From: Nitriliruptorales bacterium
GTDB taxonomy: Bacteria; Actinomycetota; Nitriliruptoria; Euzebyales; JAHELV01
Assembly (NCBI GenBank): GCA_024644015.1
Contig: JAHELV010000003.1
Span: 1-44,165 of the forward strand
Direction of reading: 5' to 3'
DNA: 44,165 nt
Part shown: positions 8,564 through 16,628 of the stretch, piece after piece
How the letters are laid out: the number at the start of each line of letters is the position of its first letter
Position numbering within the stretch: position 1 is the first letter of the stretch
Program-made: the position numbers and the translations under genes
The notes under the pieces: model-generated
The model's database searches: none
What the model was told of the DNA's origin: nothing
What the model saw: only the letters and a program-made list of their open reading frames with translations

Positions 8564-9139
8564 ATGGAGACGAACCAGGTCACGGTCGTGCGGCACGGGC
8601 AGACGGAGTGGAGCGCAGCAGGACGCCACACCGGTCGCACCGACATCGCACTGACCGACGAGGGTGAGCGCGAGGCCACCAGTGCCGGACGCTGGTTGGG
8701 CGATCAGCACTTCGATCACGTGTGGACGAGTCCGCTTCGCCGGGCACGCGACACGTGTCGGCTGGCGGGCTACGGCGCGGTCGCCACCATTCACGACGAC
8801 CTCGTCGAGTGGGACTACGGCCGGCACGAGGGCCGGACCCGCGACGAGATCACCACCGACGAGCCCGGCTGGGACGTCTGGACCTTCGGCGCCCGCGGCG
8901 GTGAGTCGGTCGACGACATGCAGCAGCGCGTCGACGGCGTCGTGGCCCGCCTGCTCGACGCACAGGGCCGCACGCTGATCTTCGCGCACGGCCACATGCT
9001 GCGCGCGCTCGCAGCGGCGTGGGTCGAACTGCCGGTCACCGAAGGGCGACGACTGCCGCTGGACACCGCCGCGATCGGCGTACTCGGGTGGTACCACGAT
9101 CGGCGCGCACTGGTCCGGTGGAACCTGCGGCCACGCTGA
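8564..9139 (+). CDS. Histidine phosphatase family protein (phosphoglycerate-mutase-like acid phosphatase)
   Basis: The 191-aa product carries the R-H-G motif of the histidine phosphatase superfamily in VVRHGQTEWSAAGRHTGRTD (about residues 9-28), the second-arginine block T-S-P-L-R-R-A-R-D-T and the C-terminal catalytic His in F-A-H-G-H-M-L-R-A-L. The length suits small broad-specificity phosphatases of the CobC/GpmB type rather than true phosphoglycerate mutases. The ATG at 8564 has GGAAGGA about 11 bases upstream. It is divergent from the exporter regulator. The substrate cannot be read from sequence; alpha-ribazole phosphate is one candidate, since CobT is encoded 9 kb away. Confidence 0.87.
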   Translation: METNQVTVVRHGQTEWSAAGRHTGRTDIALTDEGEREATSAGRWLGDQHFDHVWTSPLRRARDTCRLAGYGAVATIHDDLVEWDYGRHEGRTRDEITTDEPGWDVWTFGARGGESVDDMQQRVDGVVARLLDAQGRTLIFAHGHMLRALAAAWVELPVTEGRRLPLDTAAIGVLGWYHDRRALVRWNLRPR

Positions 9140-9158
9140 GTCGACGGTTCGCAGAGAA

Positions 9159-9181
9159 CGGCCGGTCCGGCGGCCGGTTTT
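9159..9181 (+). terminator. Candidate intrinsic terminator after the histidine phosphatase gene
   Basis: A 6-bp GC stem CGGCCG/CGGCCG (9159-9164 with 9171-9176) around a 6-base loop is followed by TTTT at 9178-9181, 20 bases after the phosphatase stop. Both arms are self-complementary, so a cruciform or another pairing is also possible. Confidence 0.4.
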
Positions 9182-9288
9182 CCGGTTGTCCGCATCACCA
9201 TCGCAGCGCGGGGTATGGCTGTCTGATACTGGGGGCTACCGGTGTTGCATGACGCCCCCCGTACACGAGCGAGGGCAAAGGAGCCGTC

Positions 9289-10503
9289 ATGGCAGACAAC
9301 CGGATCGTCAGATACGAAGGACCCGGTGAGGTAAGCGTCAACGACGACAACTATCCGAAGCTGGAGATCCCCCAGGAGGTGGCGGACCACTTCGGCATCA
9401 GCAGACAGGCTCCGCACGCCGCGGTCCTGCGGATCGTCACGACCAACATCTGTGGCAGCGACCAGCACATGGTCCGCGGTAGGACGACCGCGCCGATAGG
9501 CCAGAGCCTCGGACATGAGATCACGGGCGAGGTTGTCGAGAAGGGCGACGACGTCCTGTTCCTCAACGAGGGTGACATCTGCTCGGTGCCGTTCAACATC
9601 GCCTGCGGGCGGTGCCGCATGTGCAACGAGGGCAAGACCGGCATCTGCCTCAACGTCAACCCCGCCCGCCCGGGTGCGGCCTACGGCTACGTCGACATGG
9701 GCGGCTGGGCCGGCGGGCAGGCCGAGTACGTGATGATCCCGTTCGCCGACTTCAACCTGTTGAAGTTCCCCGACCGCGACCAGGCGCTGGACAAGATCAT
9801 GGACCTGACCATGCTGTCGGACATCTTCCCCACCGGCTACCACGGCGCCTACACGGCCGGGACAACGACCGGGTCGACCGTGTACGTCGCCGGTGCCGGA
9901 CCGGTCGGGCTGGCGGCGGCCCACTCGGCGCAGCTGCTCGGCGCATCCGCCGTCATCGTCGGTGACATGATCGGCGAACGCCTCGAGCAGGCGCGCAGCT
10001 TCGGCTGCGAGACCGTCGACCTCACGCAGGACGCGTCGCTCGGCGACATGATCGAGCAGATCGTCGGCGAGCCCCTGGTCGACGCCGCGGTCGATGCGGT
10101 GGGCTTCGAGGCGCGTGGCCACGGCGCGGGCGCCCACGAGGAGCCGGCGACGGTGCTCAACTCGGTCATGACGATCGCTCGCGCCGGCGCGAGCCTTGGC
10201 ATCCCCGGGTTGTACGTGACCGGCGACCCGGGCGGCGTCGACGAGGCCGCCAAGGAGGGCACGCTGGGCGTGCGCATCGGGCTGGGCTGGGCCAAATCGC
10301 ACCAGTTCACGACCGGTCAGTGCCCGGTCAAGCGCTACAACCGCCAGCTGATGAACGCGATCCTGTCCGACCGGGCCCACATCGCCGACGCGGTCAACGC
10401 GACGAAGATCAGCCTGGACGAGGCGCCGCAGGGCTACCGCAACTTCGACTCGGGCGCCGCCAAGAAGTACGTCATCGACCCGCACCAGATGGTCGCTGCC
10501 TGA
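9289..10503 (+). CDS. fdhA: Glutathione-independent, zinc-dependent formaldehyde dehydrogenase
   Basis: The 404-aa medium-chain dehydrogenase matches Pseudomonas-type formaldehyde dehydrogenase, which oxidises formaldehyde (or dismutates aldehydes) with a tightly bound NAD. The catalytic-zinc block I-C-G-S-D-Q-H-M-V-R-G-R lies at residues 54-65 (Cys55) with GHE at 75-77. The structural-zinc cysteines are at 106, 109, 112 and 120. The cofactor-binding G-A-G-P-V-G-L-A-A-A follows later. The long family insertion with Y-G-Y-V-D-M-G-G-W-x-G-G-Q-A-E-Y is present. An AAAGGAG ribosome binding site sits about 5 bases before the ATG. It appears to be a single-gene unit, with a strong hairpin just after the stop. 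Confidence 0.92.
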   Translation: MADNRIVRYEGPGEVSVNDDNYPKLEIPQEVADHFGISRQAPHAAVLRIVTTNICGSDQHMVRGRTTAPIGQSLGHEITGEVVEKGDDVLFLNEGDICSVPFNIACGRCRMCNEGKTGICLNVNPARPGAAYGYVDMGGWAGGQAEYVMIPFADFNLLKFPDRDQALDKIMDLTMLSDIFPTGYHGAYTAGTTTGSTVYVAGAGPVGLAAAHSAQLLGASAVIVGDMIGERLEQARSFGCETVDLTQDASLGDMIEQIVGEPLVDAAVDAVGFEARGHGAGAHEEPATVLNSVMTIARAGASLGIPGLYVTGDPGGVDEAAKEGTLGVRIGLGWAKSHQFTTGQCPVKRYNRQLMNAILSDRAHIADAVNATKISLDEAPQGYRNFDSGAAKKYVIDPHQMVAA

Positions 10504-10525
10504 CAATCGATCGTCTGCCACACAT

Positions 10526-10559
10526 CGACACCCCGCCGGACGCGTCCAGCGGGGTGTCG
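10526..10559 (+). terminator. Strong hairpin downstream of formaldehyde dehydrogenase
   Basis: A perfect 11-bp stem (10526-10536 with 10549-10559, arm CGACACCCCGC) encloses a 12-base loop that itself contains a GGACGCGTCC palindrome. It lies 22 bases after the fdhA stop. There is no U-tract, which is common for actinobacterial terminators. Confidence 0.6.
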
Positions 10560-10637
10560 GCTGTCACGGCTGCAGCGGCGGTCGGGCCCGTCCCGCAGTG
10601 GGTACAAGTGGTGGGCGCGACACGAACGGAGCGGGCC

Positions 10638-10733
10638 ATGAGCCAGCACATCATCACGCCGCCGAAGACGATCGACAACGACGTGTCCGGGACCGACAGC
10701 GCGCGCGAGGTCGGCACCTCGTTCGGCGACTGA
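10638..10733 (+). pseudogene. 31-codon micro-ORF carrying a phosphofructokinase substrate-site motif
   Basis: A short reading frame (ATG to TGA, 31 codons) encodes P-P-K-T-I-D-N-D-V-S-G-T-D. This closely matches the conserved PKTIDND..GTD substrate-binding motif of ATP- or PPi-dependent 6-phosphofructokinases, followed by a vestige (V-G-T-S-F-G) resembling the usual F-G-F-x-T-A. Nothing else of a phosphofructokinase is visible on either side, so it may be a decayed remnant. However, GGAG lies about 7 bases before the ATG and a GGGTACAAGTGG sequence resembling an actinobacterial -10 region lies at 10600-10611. A real micro-peptide or leader for the next dehydrogenase gene, 12 bases downstream, is therefore possible. 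Confidence 0.4.
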
Positions 10734-10745
10734 CCGGCCGCCGCG

Positions 10746-11762
10746 ATGCGGGCGTGGACGGTGGAGGTCCCCGGTCCGATCGCGCAGCGGCCACTGCGGC
10801 TGGTCGAGCGGCCGACGCCGGTGCCCCGGACAGGCGAGATCCTCGTGCGCGTGCGGACCTGCGGCGTCTGTCGCACGGACCTGCACGTGGCCGAAGGCGA
10901 TCTGGCGCCCAGGCGGGCCGGCGTCGTCCCCGGGCACGAGGCCGTGGGCACGGTCGAGGCTCGCGGGCCGGGCGCCGAGCGGTTCGAGCGCGACGAGCGG
11001 GTGGGTGTGCCGTGGCTGCGGTCCACGTGCGGCAGGTGCCGTTTCTGTGCCGGCGGCCACGAGAACCTGTGCGTCGAGCCGGCGTTCACCGGGTGGGACG
11101 CCGACGGCGGATTCGCCGAGTGGTGCACGGTCCCCGAGGCGTACGCGTACCGCATACCGCAGGTCTTCGACGACGAGCGCGCCGCCCCGCTGCTGTGCGC
11201 GGGCATCATCGGCTACCGGGCGCTGCGCCAGGCCGACCTGGAGCGCAGCGGCACCCGGCGCCGCCGGTTGGGGGTCTACGGCTTCGGCGGCAGCGCCCAC
11301 CTGGCAGCGCAGGTCGCGCTCCACGAAGGGGCGACGGTGCACGTCATGACGCGTAGTCCCACGGCACAGAAGCAGGCGCTCCGCCTCGGCTGCGCGTCGG
11401 CGCAGGGACCGGACGACGGTCCGCCCGAGGCCCTCGACGCGGCGCTGCTGTTCGCACCCGTCGGGTCGCTGGTGCCGACGGCGCTGGCGGCGCTCGACCG
11501 TGGGGGGACGTTGGCGATCGCCGGAATCCATCTCAGCGACGTGCCACCGCTGAGCTACGAACGGCATCTGTTCTACGAGAAGCGGATCGTGAGCACGACC
11601 GCGAACACCCGTCGGGACGGCGAGCGGTTCCTCCGCGCCGCGGCCACCATCCCGATCGAGGTGATCACCACGGGCTACCCGTTCGACGCCGCCGACCGGG
11701 CGCTGCTGGACCTGTCCCGAGGCCGTGTGGACGGCGCAGCCGTGCTGCACATGCCGGCCTGA
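10746..11762 (+). CDS. Zinc-dependent alcohol dehydrogenase family protein
   Basis: The 338-aa medium-chain dehydrogenase has the catalytic-zinc motif C-G-V-C-R-T-D-L-H at about residues 39-47, GHE at 63-65, and structural-zinc cysteines at 95, 98, 101 and 109. The Rossmann motif G-V-Y-G-F-G-G-S-A-H-L-A is a variant of GxGxxG. The general form fits AdhP/AdhA-type NAD(P)-dependent alcohol dehydrogenases; the substrate is unknown. It starts 12 bases after the phosphofructokinase-like micro-ORF. No clear ribosome binding site precedes its ATG, so translation could depend on the micro-ORF. Confidence 0.85.
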   Translation: MRAWTVEVPGPIAQRPLRLVERPTPVPRTGEILVRVRTCGVCRTDLHVAEGDLAPRRAGVVPGHEAVGTVEARGPGAERFERDERVGVPWLRSTCGRCRFCAGGHENLCVEPAFTGWDADGGFAEWCTVPEAYAYRIPQVFDDERAAPLLCAGIIGYRALRQADLERSGTRRRRLGVYGFGGSAHLAAQVALHEGATVHVMTRSPTAQKQALRLGCASAQGPDDGPPEALDAALLFAPVGSLVPTALAALDRGGTLAIAGIHLSDVPPLSYERHLFYEKRIVSTTANTRRDGERFLRAAATIPIEVITTGYPFDAADRALLDLSRGRVDGAAVLHMPA

Positions 11763-11877
11763 CGCATGCTCGGCGTGCACGCACCGCGGTCGGCGCGAGA
11801 ACCGGACCGAGCGGCCTCTGGGAACGCGGCGATGGCGGTAGTAGGGTGTGCCGGTCGGTTGTCGTTGTCTGGAGTCG

Positions 11878-13191
11878 ATGCTGAACGCGCTCACCCCCCA
11901 GGCGCTCCTCAGGCCGGGCGCCGCCGCCCTGATCGCCGTCGCTGTGCTGCTGGTGGGCTGCCAGGCGGCAGGCGACACGCCCGCGGCGACGACCGCGAGC
12001 GACACACCGTCCAGCCCGCCCGTGGCGCTCGACGACGCGGCACGCGTCAATCCGCGGTTCTTCCCTCCGATCATCGACCCGGACCAACCGCCCGCCGAAC
12101 TGCCGCCGCTCGACGTGACCAGCGGCCCGGGGGTACAGCCCGGCACCGTGCTGTTCACCATGTTCACGACGCCCCGGATGACACCGGACATGCCGTTCTA
12201 TCCACCGTTCGTCGTCGAGCTCGACAAGCAGACTGGTGAGCTGACGAAGGCGCAGCGCATGCTGTCGAATGCCACGATGTTCCAGCCCGAGTCCGACGGC
12301 CGGTACTCGTACAACATCGTCGACAAGGCGGGCCGCGACGGCGCTGGGTTCGAGGTCACGCACTACGTGACCGACGACCAGCTGGAAGTGATCGAGCAGT
12401 TCAACCTCTCCGACCTCGACGGCGGCGATGCCGACCTGCACGACTTCGAGCTGGTCGAGAACGGCAACGCGCTGCTCATGGCGTATCGCGAGCGCCAGGT
12501 TGACCTCACCGAGTTCGGCGGCTCCGCCGACGGCCTCGTCTATGACACGGTCCTCGCCGAACGTACCCCCGACGGCGAGACCGTGTGGCTGTGGGATGGC
12601 GCCGAGCACATGGACCTCGCCGATGTCCCCGCGCCGGTCGTCGAGGCGGAGTTCACCAAGCAGCCGCCCGCGGTCGCCGACTACGCCCATCCGAACTCGT
12701 TCGACGTCTTCGACGACGGCGACGTGCTGGTGTCGATCCGTCACTACGACTGCCTGTACCGGATCGACCGCGACACCAAGGACATCGTCTGGGCCTTCGG
12801 CGGCCCGAACTGCGTCGACAACGACTTCGACGTCACCGGCGATCCGCACGACGGGTTCAGCCATCAGCACGACGCGACGATCCTCGACAACGGCAACATC
12901 CTGTTGTTCGACAACGGCAACCTGCGCGCCGAGCCGGTCAGCCGGGTCGTCGAGTACGAGATCGACGAGCAGGCAATGACGGCCGAGCTGGTCTGGTCCC
13001 ATGACGACGGCCGATTCACGTCGATCATGGGGTCGGCCGAGCGGCTCGCCAACGGCAACACGCTGATCGGGTGGGGCCAGCTGAACGACCGGGTCGTCAC
13101 CGAGGTCACCGCCGACGGCGAGGAGGCCTTCTCGTTGTCGGTGCCCCCGGGCCAGCTGGTGTACCGCGCGTACCAGGGCGCCGGCGGCTAG
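11878..13191 (+). CDS. Arylsulfotransferase (ASST)-like lipoprotein
   Basis: The 437-aa secreted protein starts with a lipoprotein signal (hydrophobic stretch to L-L-V-G-C, lipobox Cys28) followed by a Thr/Ser/Pro linker. The rest is a beta-propeller typical of the arylsulfotransferase family: H-P-N-S-F-D-V-F-D-D-G-D-V-L-V-S, then I-V-W-A-F-G-G, then S-H-Q-H-D-A-T-I-L-D-N-G-N-I-L-L-F-D-N-G, then N-G-N-T-L-I-G-W-G. The S-H-Q-H-D segment holds the candidate catalytic His. Many family members have no proven sulfotransferase activity. The ATG at 11878 gives a clean signal peptide; a GTG at 11848 would add ten residues. The stop overlaps the stop of the convergent membrane-protein gene. Confidence 0.85.
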   Translation: MLNALTPQALLRPGAAALIAVAVLLVGCQAAGDTPAATTASDTPSSPPVALDDAARVNPRFFPPIIDPDQPPAELPPLDVTSGPGVQPGTVLFTMFTTPRMTPDMPFYPPFVVELDKQTGELTKAQRMLSNATMFQPESDGRYSYNIVDKAGRDGAGFEVTHYVTDDQLEVIEQFNLSDLDGGDADLHDFELVENGNALLMAYRERQVDLTEFGGSADGLVYDTVLAERTPDGETVWLWDGAEHMDLADVPAPVVEAEFTKQPPAVADYAHPNSFDVFDDGDVLVSIRHYDCLYRIDRDTKDIVWAFGGPNCVDNDFDVTGDPHDGFSHQHDATILDNGNILLFDNGNLRAEPVSRVVEYEIDEQAMTAELVWSHDDGRFTSIMGSAERLANGNTLIGWGQLNDRVVTEVTADGEEAFSLSVPPGQLVYRAYQGAGG

Positions 13192-14576
13192 AGAGCCGGA
13201 AGCCACAGCGCCTGGCACCGGGACGGTACGGAGCGGTCCACCGAGCGCAACGGCAGCAAGCGGCGGACCACCTCGGGCAGCGGCCGGCCCAACCGGCGGC
13301 CCGACCCCGACACCACGGTGCCATCGGAGCGCTCGAAGACAACGATCGCGTCGGGACGCGCCGCCAGGTGGTCGCGCACGTTGCGTTCGGGTACCGCCCA
13401 CCGCGTGCCGACGTACTGCGCGAGCTCCTCGTCGCTCGTCGCCGTCACGCGGACATACTCCGCGGCCGCGAGCGCCGACATCGACGGGACCACCAGGTGG
13501 TTCGTGCGCCCGTCCACCGTGACGAGATTGGCGTACATGTTCCACCCGAACGCGGTCTTGACGCCGACGTACGGCAACACGCCGTTGAGCGCGACGAGGA
13601 GCACGAGACCCGCAGCGGCCAGGTCAAGCCGGCCGAGGCGCTGCACGGCCGCACCCCGGACCCCGCGCAACGCCAGCCACACGACCGCAGCACCCAGCGG
13701 CACCCACAGCACGAAGACGATCAGTCCGATGAGGACCAGGCTCACGATGTTGCGGGGGACGACGGCCGCCACGATGAGGACGGCCCAGAAGGCGCACACG
13801 ATGGCGACCGTGCGTGGGCGGCGGAGCATCCAGTTGCCGACCGGCCGGGTGACAGCAGCGCCGGCGAAGACCGCCAACCCGACGAAGATCACTGCCGTGA
13901 AGTCGTAGAAGTGCTGCGCGAGGTCGAGCGATATGACGTAGTGAAACCCGGCGGCCAGGGCGACGCCGGCGGCGCGTGTCCGCGGGATCGCCAGCAGGAC
14001 GGGTACCGACAACTCGATCAGCAGGGCCGCGGCGATCGGAACCGCGGCGAGCACGGTGCCCGCAGGCAGGGACGGCAGTCCCCACGACCGCAGCCCCTGA
14101 TCGGCGTAGAAGACCGCACACGACGTCGCCGGGTCGAGGAACGCCGTGTTCAGCTTGGCGAACGCGGCGAAGGCGTAGAACGTTACGAAGCTGACGCCGA
14201 CCGCGGTCGCCAGCCACGGCCATGGCTCCATCCGCGGCAGTGCCAGCAGGACCGCGACCGAGAAGAAGCCCATCAGCACCCAGTGGTTGCCGACAACGGG
14301 TGCCTCGAGCCACACGGTCCACAGTTGGAGCAACGCGACACCGGCCCACAGCCAGCGCTTCGCCGGCCACCACACCAGCGCGAGCGCGGTCGCGCCGAGC
14401 GCCAGCGTGACGATGCCGCGGGTGTCGAGCCCCACCGCCGGATTGCCGACGATGTGGGCGGCGACAGCCAGCGCGAAGAACGCGGCGAACCACCGCGGCG
14501 CCGGTGCGGCGGGCGATCGCGCGGCGTGCGGCGCACCGACCGACACCTCCGTTGCGCGTGCGGCTTCCAGGCCCAT
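13188..14576 (-). CDS. Polytopic membrane protein, HTTM (VKD-carboxylase-like) domain candidate
   Basis: The 462-aa protein has about ten to twelve hydrophobic segments and a hydrophilic C-terminal tail of about 110 residues. The segment F-A-A-F-A-K-L-N-T-A-F-L-D-P-A-T-S-C-A, between helices, resembles the HTTM domain of vitamin-K-dependent gamma-carboxylase homologues and related MauE/DoxX-like membrane proteins. Function is not known. The ATG at 14576 is chosen for its strong GGAGGAG ribosome binding site; an upstream frame extension has none. It is convergent with the ASST-like lipoprotein, and the two stop codons share a CTAG at 13188-13191. Confidence 0.7.
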   Translation of the reverse strand: MGLEAARATEVSVGAPHAARSPAAPAPRWFAAFFALAVAAHIVGNPAVGLDTRGIVTLALGATALALVWWPAKRWLWAGVALLQLWTVWLEAPVVGNHWVLMGFFSVAVLLALPRMEPWPWLATAVGVSFVTFYAFAAFAKLNTAFLDPATSCAVFYADQGLRSWGLPSLPAGTVLAAVPIAAALLIELSVPVLLAIPRTRAAGVALAAGFHYVISLDLAQHFYDFTAVIFVGLAVFAGAAVTRPVGNWMLRRPRTVAIVCAFWAVLIVAAVVPRNIVSLVLIGLIVFVLWVPLGAAVVWLALRGVRGAAVQRLGRLDLAAAGLVLLVALNGVLPYVGVKTAFGWNMYANLVTVDGRTNHLVVPSMSALAAAEYVRVTATSDEELAQYVGTRWAVPERNVRDHLAARPDAIVVFERSDGTVVSGSGRRLGRPLPEVVRRLLPLRSVDRSVPSRCQALWLPAL

Positions 14577-14798
14577 GCTCCTCCCACCGCGGCAGGCGAT
14601 CGCCGCTACAGCAGCGCGCCCGCCGGTGGGCGCGCGCCGACATCGTCGCACACACCTGCGCCAGACCGACCGTCGGACATCATGGCGCGTGGGTCACCCC
14701 CGCACGGACGTCTGACGTCTAGGCTCACCTGGCGTCCGGACGAGGCAGGGAGCGGCACGTGATGACACGAAGTGACGGGACGAGTGTGCCACTGATCG

Positions 14799-15593
14799 GT
14801 GACCGCGGTCGCCGTGCCTGAACTGGGTCCGGGCGGCCTCGCGCTGCTCGCCGGTGGCGCGTTGCTCGCCGGCGCGGTGAACGCCGTCGCCGGTGGCGGC
14901 TCACTCATCTCGTTTCCCGCCCTGCTGGCCGTTGGCTATCCCGCGCTGACGGCGAACATCACCAACACGGTGGCGCTGACCCCCGGCTACCTGGGCGGCA
15001 CGATCGGCTATCGGCTGGAGCTCCAGGGGCAACGCCGCCGAACGATCGTGCTCTCGGTGATCAGCGTCGCGGGCGCACTGGCCGGCTCGGCACTGCTCCT
15101 CGTCAGCTCGCCGGAGCTGTTCGAACGCATCGTTCCGTACCTCATCCTGCTCGCCTGCGCTCTGCTCGCCGTGCAGGAGTGGCTCGCAGGCATGGTGCAG
15201 CGCAGGGTCGGCCGGGTCGAGCACGACGCCGGATGGACCAGGTGGGCGCCACTGCTCGCCATGCAGTTCCTCGCCGCGGTCTACGGCGCGTACTTCGGCG
15301 CCGGCCTCGGCATCATGGTGCTCGCGATCCTGGGGATCTTCATCGCCGACACGCTGCAGCGACTCAATGCCCTGAAGGGTGTGACGTCACTGGTCATCAA
15401 CGTCGTCGGCGCCGTGTACTTCGCGCTGTTCGCCGAGGTGGTGTGGATCGCGGTGGCCGTGATGGCGGTTGCCAGCCTGGCGGGCGGCCGCGTGGGGGTG
15501 ACCATGGCCCGGCGTCTCGATGACCGTGCCCTGCGGTGGCTGGTCGTGCTGTTCGGTGTCGGGGTCGCGATCCGGCTGCTGGTTCCGTCGTGA
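14799..15593 (+). CDS. TauE/SafE-family sulfite/organic-anion exporter
   Basis: The 264-aa membrane protein has about eight helices and the two family repeats. The first has A-G-A-V-N-A-V-A-G-G-G-S-L-I-S-F-P-A-L-L and the second has Y-G-A-Y-F-G-A-G-L-G-I-M-V-L. Members export sulfite, sulfoacetate or other C1/C2 anions. The start is uncertain: GTG at 14799 or GTG at 14814. A good GGGAG site instead precedes an ATG at 14762 in another frame, which opens a 19-codon frame ending at 14821 that overlaps this start, so a leader peptide with translational coupling is conceivable. The nearby arylsulfotransferase-like lipoprotein hints at sulfur metabolism, but the two are not in one operon. Confidence 0.85.
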   Translation: MTAVAVPELGPGGLALLAGGALLAGAVNAVAGGGSLISFPALLAVGYPALTANITNTVALTPGYLGGTIGYRLELQGQRRRTIVLSVISVAGALAGSALLLVSSPELFERIVPYLILLACALLAVQEWLAGMVQRRVGRVEHDAGWTRWAPLLAMQFLAAVYGAYFGAGLGIMVLAILGIFIADTLQRLNALKGVTSLVINVVGAVYFALFAEVVWIAVAVMAVASLAGGRVGVTMARRLDDRALRWLVVLFGVGVAIRLLVPS

Positions 15594-15669
15594 CCCGACC
15601 AGGTCGCCTGCCGGGGCCGGTCGCGCACTCTGTCATTGGCGCGCCGCAACGAGACGAGGAGGCAGGCTT

Positions 15670-16551
15670 ATGCACGTCGTGGTGACCGGAGCCAACGGCA
15701 AGGTGGGATCGGCGGCGGTCGCCGTCCTCCAGAACGCCGGCCATGAGGTGCGGGCAACCGACACCGCCAGAGGGGTGTTCGAGCGTGCCCTCGATGGCGA
15801 CGCCGAGTACTGGCAGGCCGACCTCACCGACGCGGGCGACGCGTACGCGGTCGTCCGCGGCGCCGACGCCGTGGTCCACGCCGCAGCGATCCCCGATCCG
15901 TCACACAACCCCCCGCACGTGGTATTCCACAACAACACGTTGGCGACCTTCAACGTCGTCGAAGCCGCGGTGCGCTGGCGCGCGCGGCGTCTGGTGTACA
16001 TCTCCAGCGAGACCGTCCCCGGTTTCATGTTCCCCGAGCGCCACGACGTCGCGGACTACGTCCCGGTGGACGAGGAGCACCCCATCCGTCCACAGGATCC
16101 GTACGCAGTGTCGAAGTACGTCGGGGAAGTGCTGTGCGACGCGGCGGTGCGCCGCAGCGACCTGCGCTGCATCTCGCTTCGTCCGAGCTGGGTCCAGCAC
16201 GAGGACAACTACGAGCGCAACCTCGGCCCGATCATCCGCGATCCCGAACCCAGCCCCAGCTTCTGGAGCTACGTCGACATCGACGACCTGGCAGAGGCGA
16301 TCCGGCTTGCGGTCGAGTCCGACCTGCCCGGTCACGAGGTCATCTACATCGCGTCGCCCGACAACAGTGCGGGCAGGCCGCTGCGCGAGCTGATCGCCGA
16401 GGTCCACGGCGACGACGCGATCGAGGTGCGGGCCCTGCCGCGAGAGGACGCGTCGGGCATCTCGACCGCCAAGGCAGAGCGGCTTCTGGGGTGGACGCCG
16501 ACCAGATCGTGGCGCGACCACCTGGGCGCCGACGGTCGCCGGCGGATCTGA
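15670..16551 (+). CDS. NAD(P)-dependent epimerase/dehydratase (extended SDR)
   Basis: The 293-aa product has the N-terminal nucleotide-binding motif V-T-G-A-N-G-K-V-G (about residues 5-13), the D-x-T-D acidic pair, V-V-H-A-A-A in strand 4, the S-S-E-T strand and the catalytic Y-A-V-S-K. This is the layout of extended short-chain dehydrogenases acting on nucleotide sugars or related carbonyl compounds. A GAGGAGG site lies 7-8 bases before the ATG. The substrate cannot be deduced, and no sugar-nucleotide genes flank it. Confidence 0.88.
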   Translation: MHVVVTGANGKVGSAAVAVLQNAGHEVRATDTARGVFERALDGDAEYWQADLTDAGDAYAVVRGADAVVHAAAIPDPSHNPPHVVFHNNTLATFNVVEAAVRWRARRLVYISSETVPGFMFPERHDVADYVPVDEEHPIRPQDPYAVSKYVGEVLCDAAVRRSDLRCISLRPSWVQHEDNYERNLGPIIRDPEPSPSFWSYVDIDDLAEAIRLAVESDLPGHEVIYIASPDNSAGRPLRELIAEVHGDDAIEVRALPREDASGISTAKAERLLGWTPTRSWRDHLGADGRRRI

Positions 16552-16628
16552 CGCTGGCGGATGGTCACTGAGCACCGGACAATTGCCCCCATGCCCAACC
16601 TGCACGGCGTCTGCAAGACTGCGCTCCG

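Noticed and set aside
8815-10521. Open frame of 568 codons antisense to the formaldehyde dehydrogenase gene
   Set aside because: High-GC third-position effects leave the opposite strand open. The sense protein is a clear conserved enzyme and the antisense product is low-complexity with no family marks.
11665-13545. Open frame of 626 codons antisense to the lipoprotein gene
   Set aside because: It runs across two genes on the other strand, is rich in Arg/Val/Asp repeats and matches nothing recognisable.
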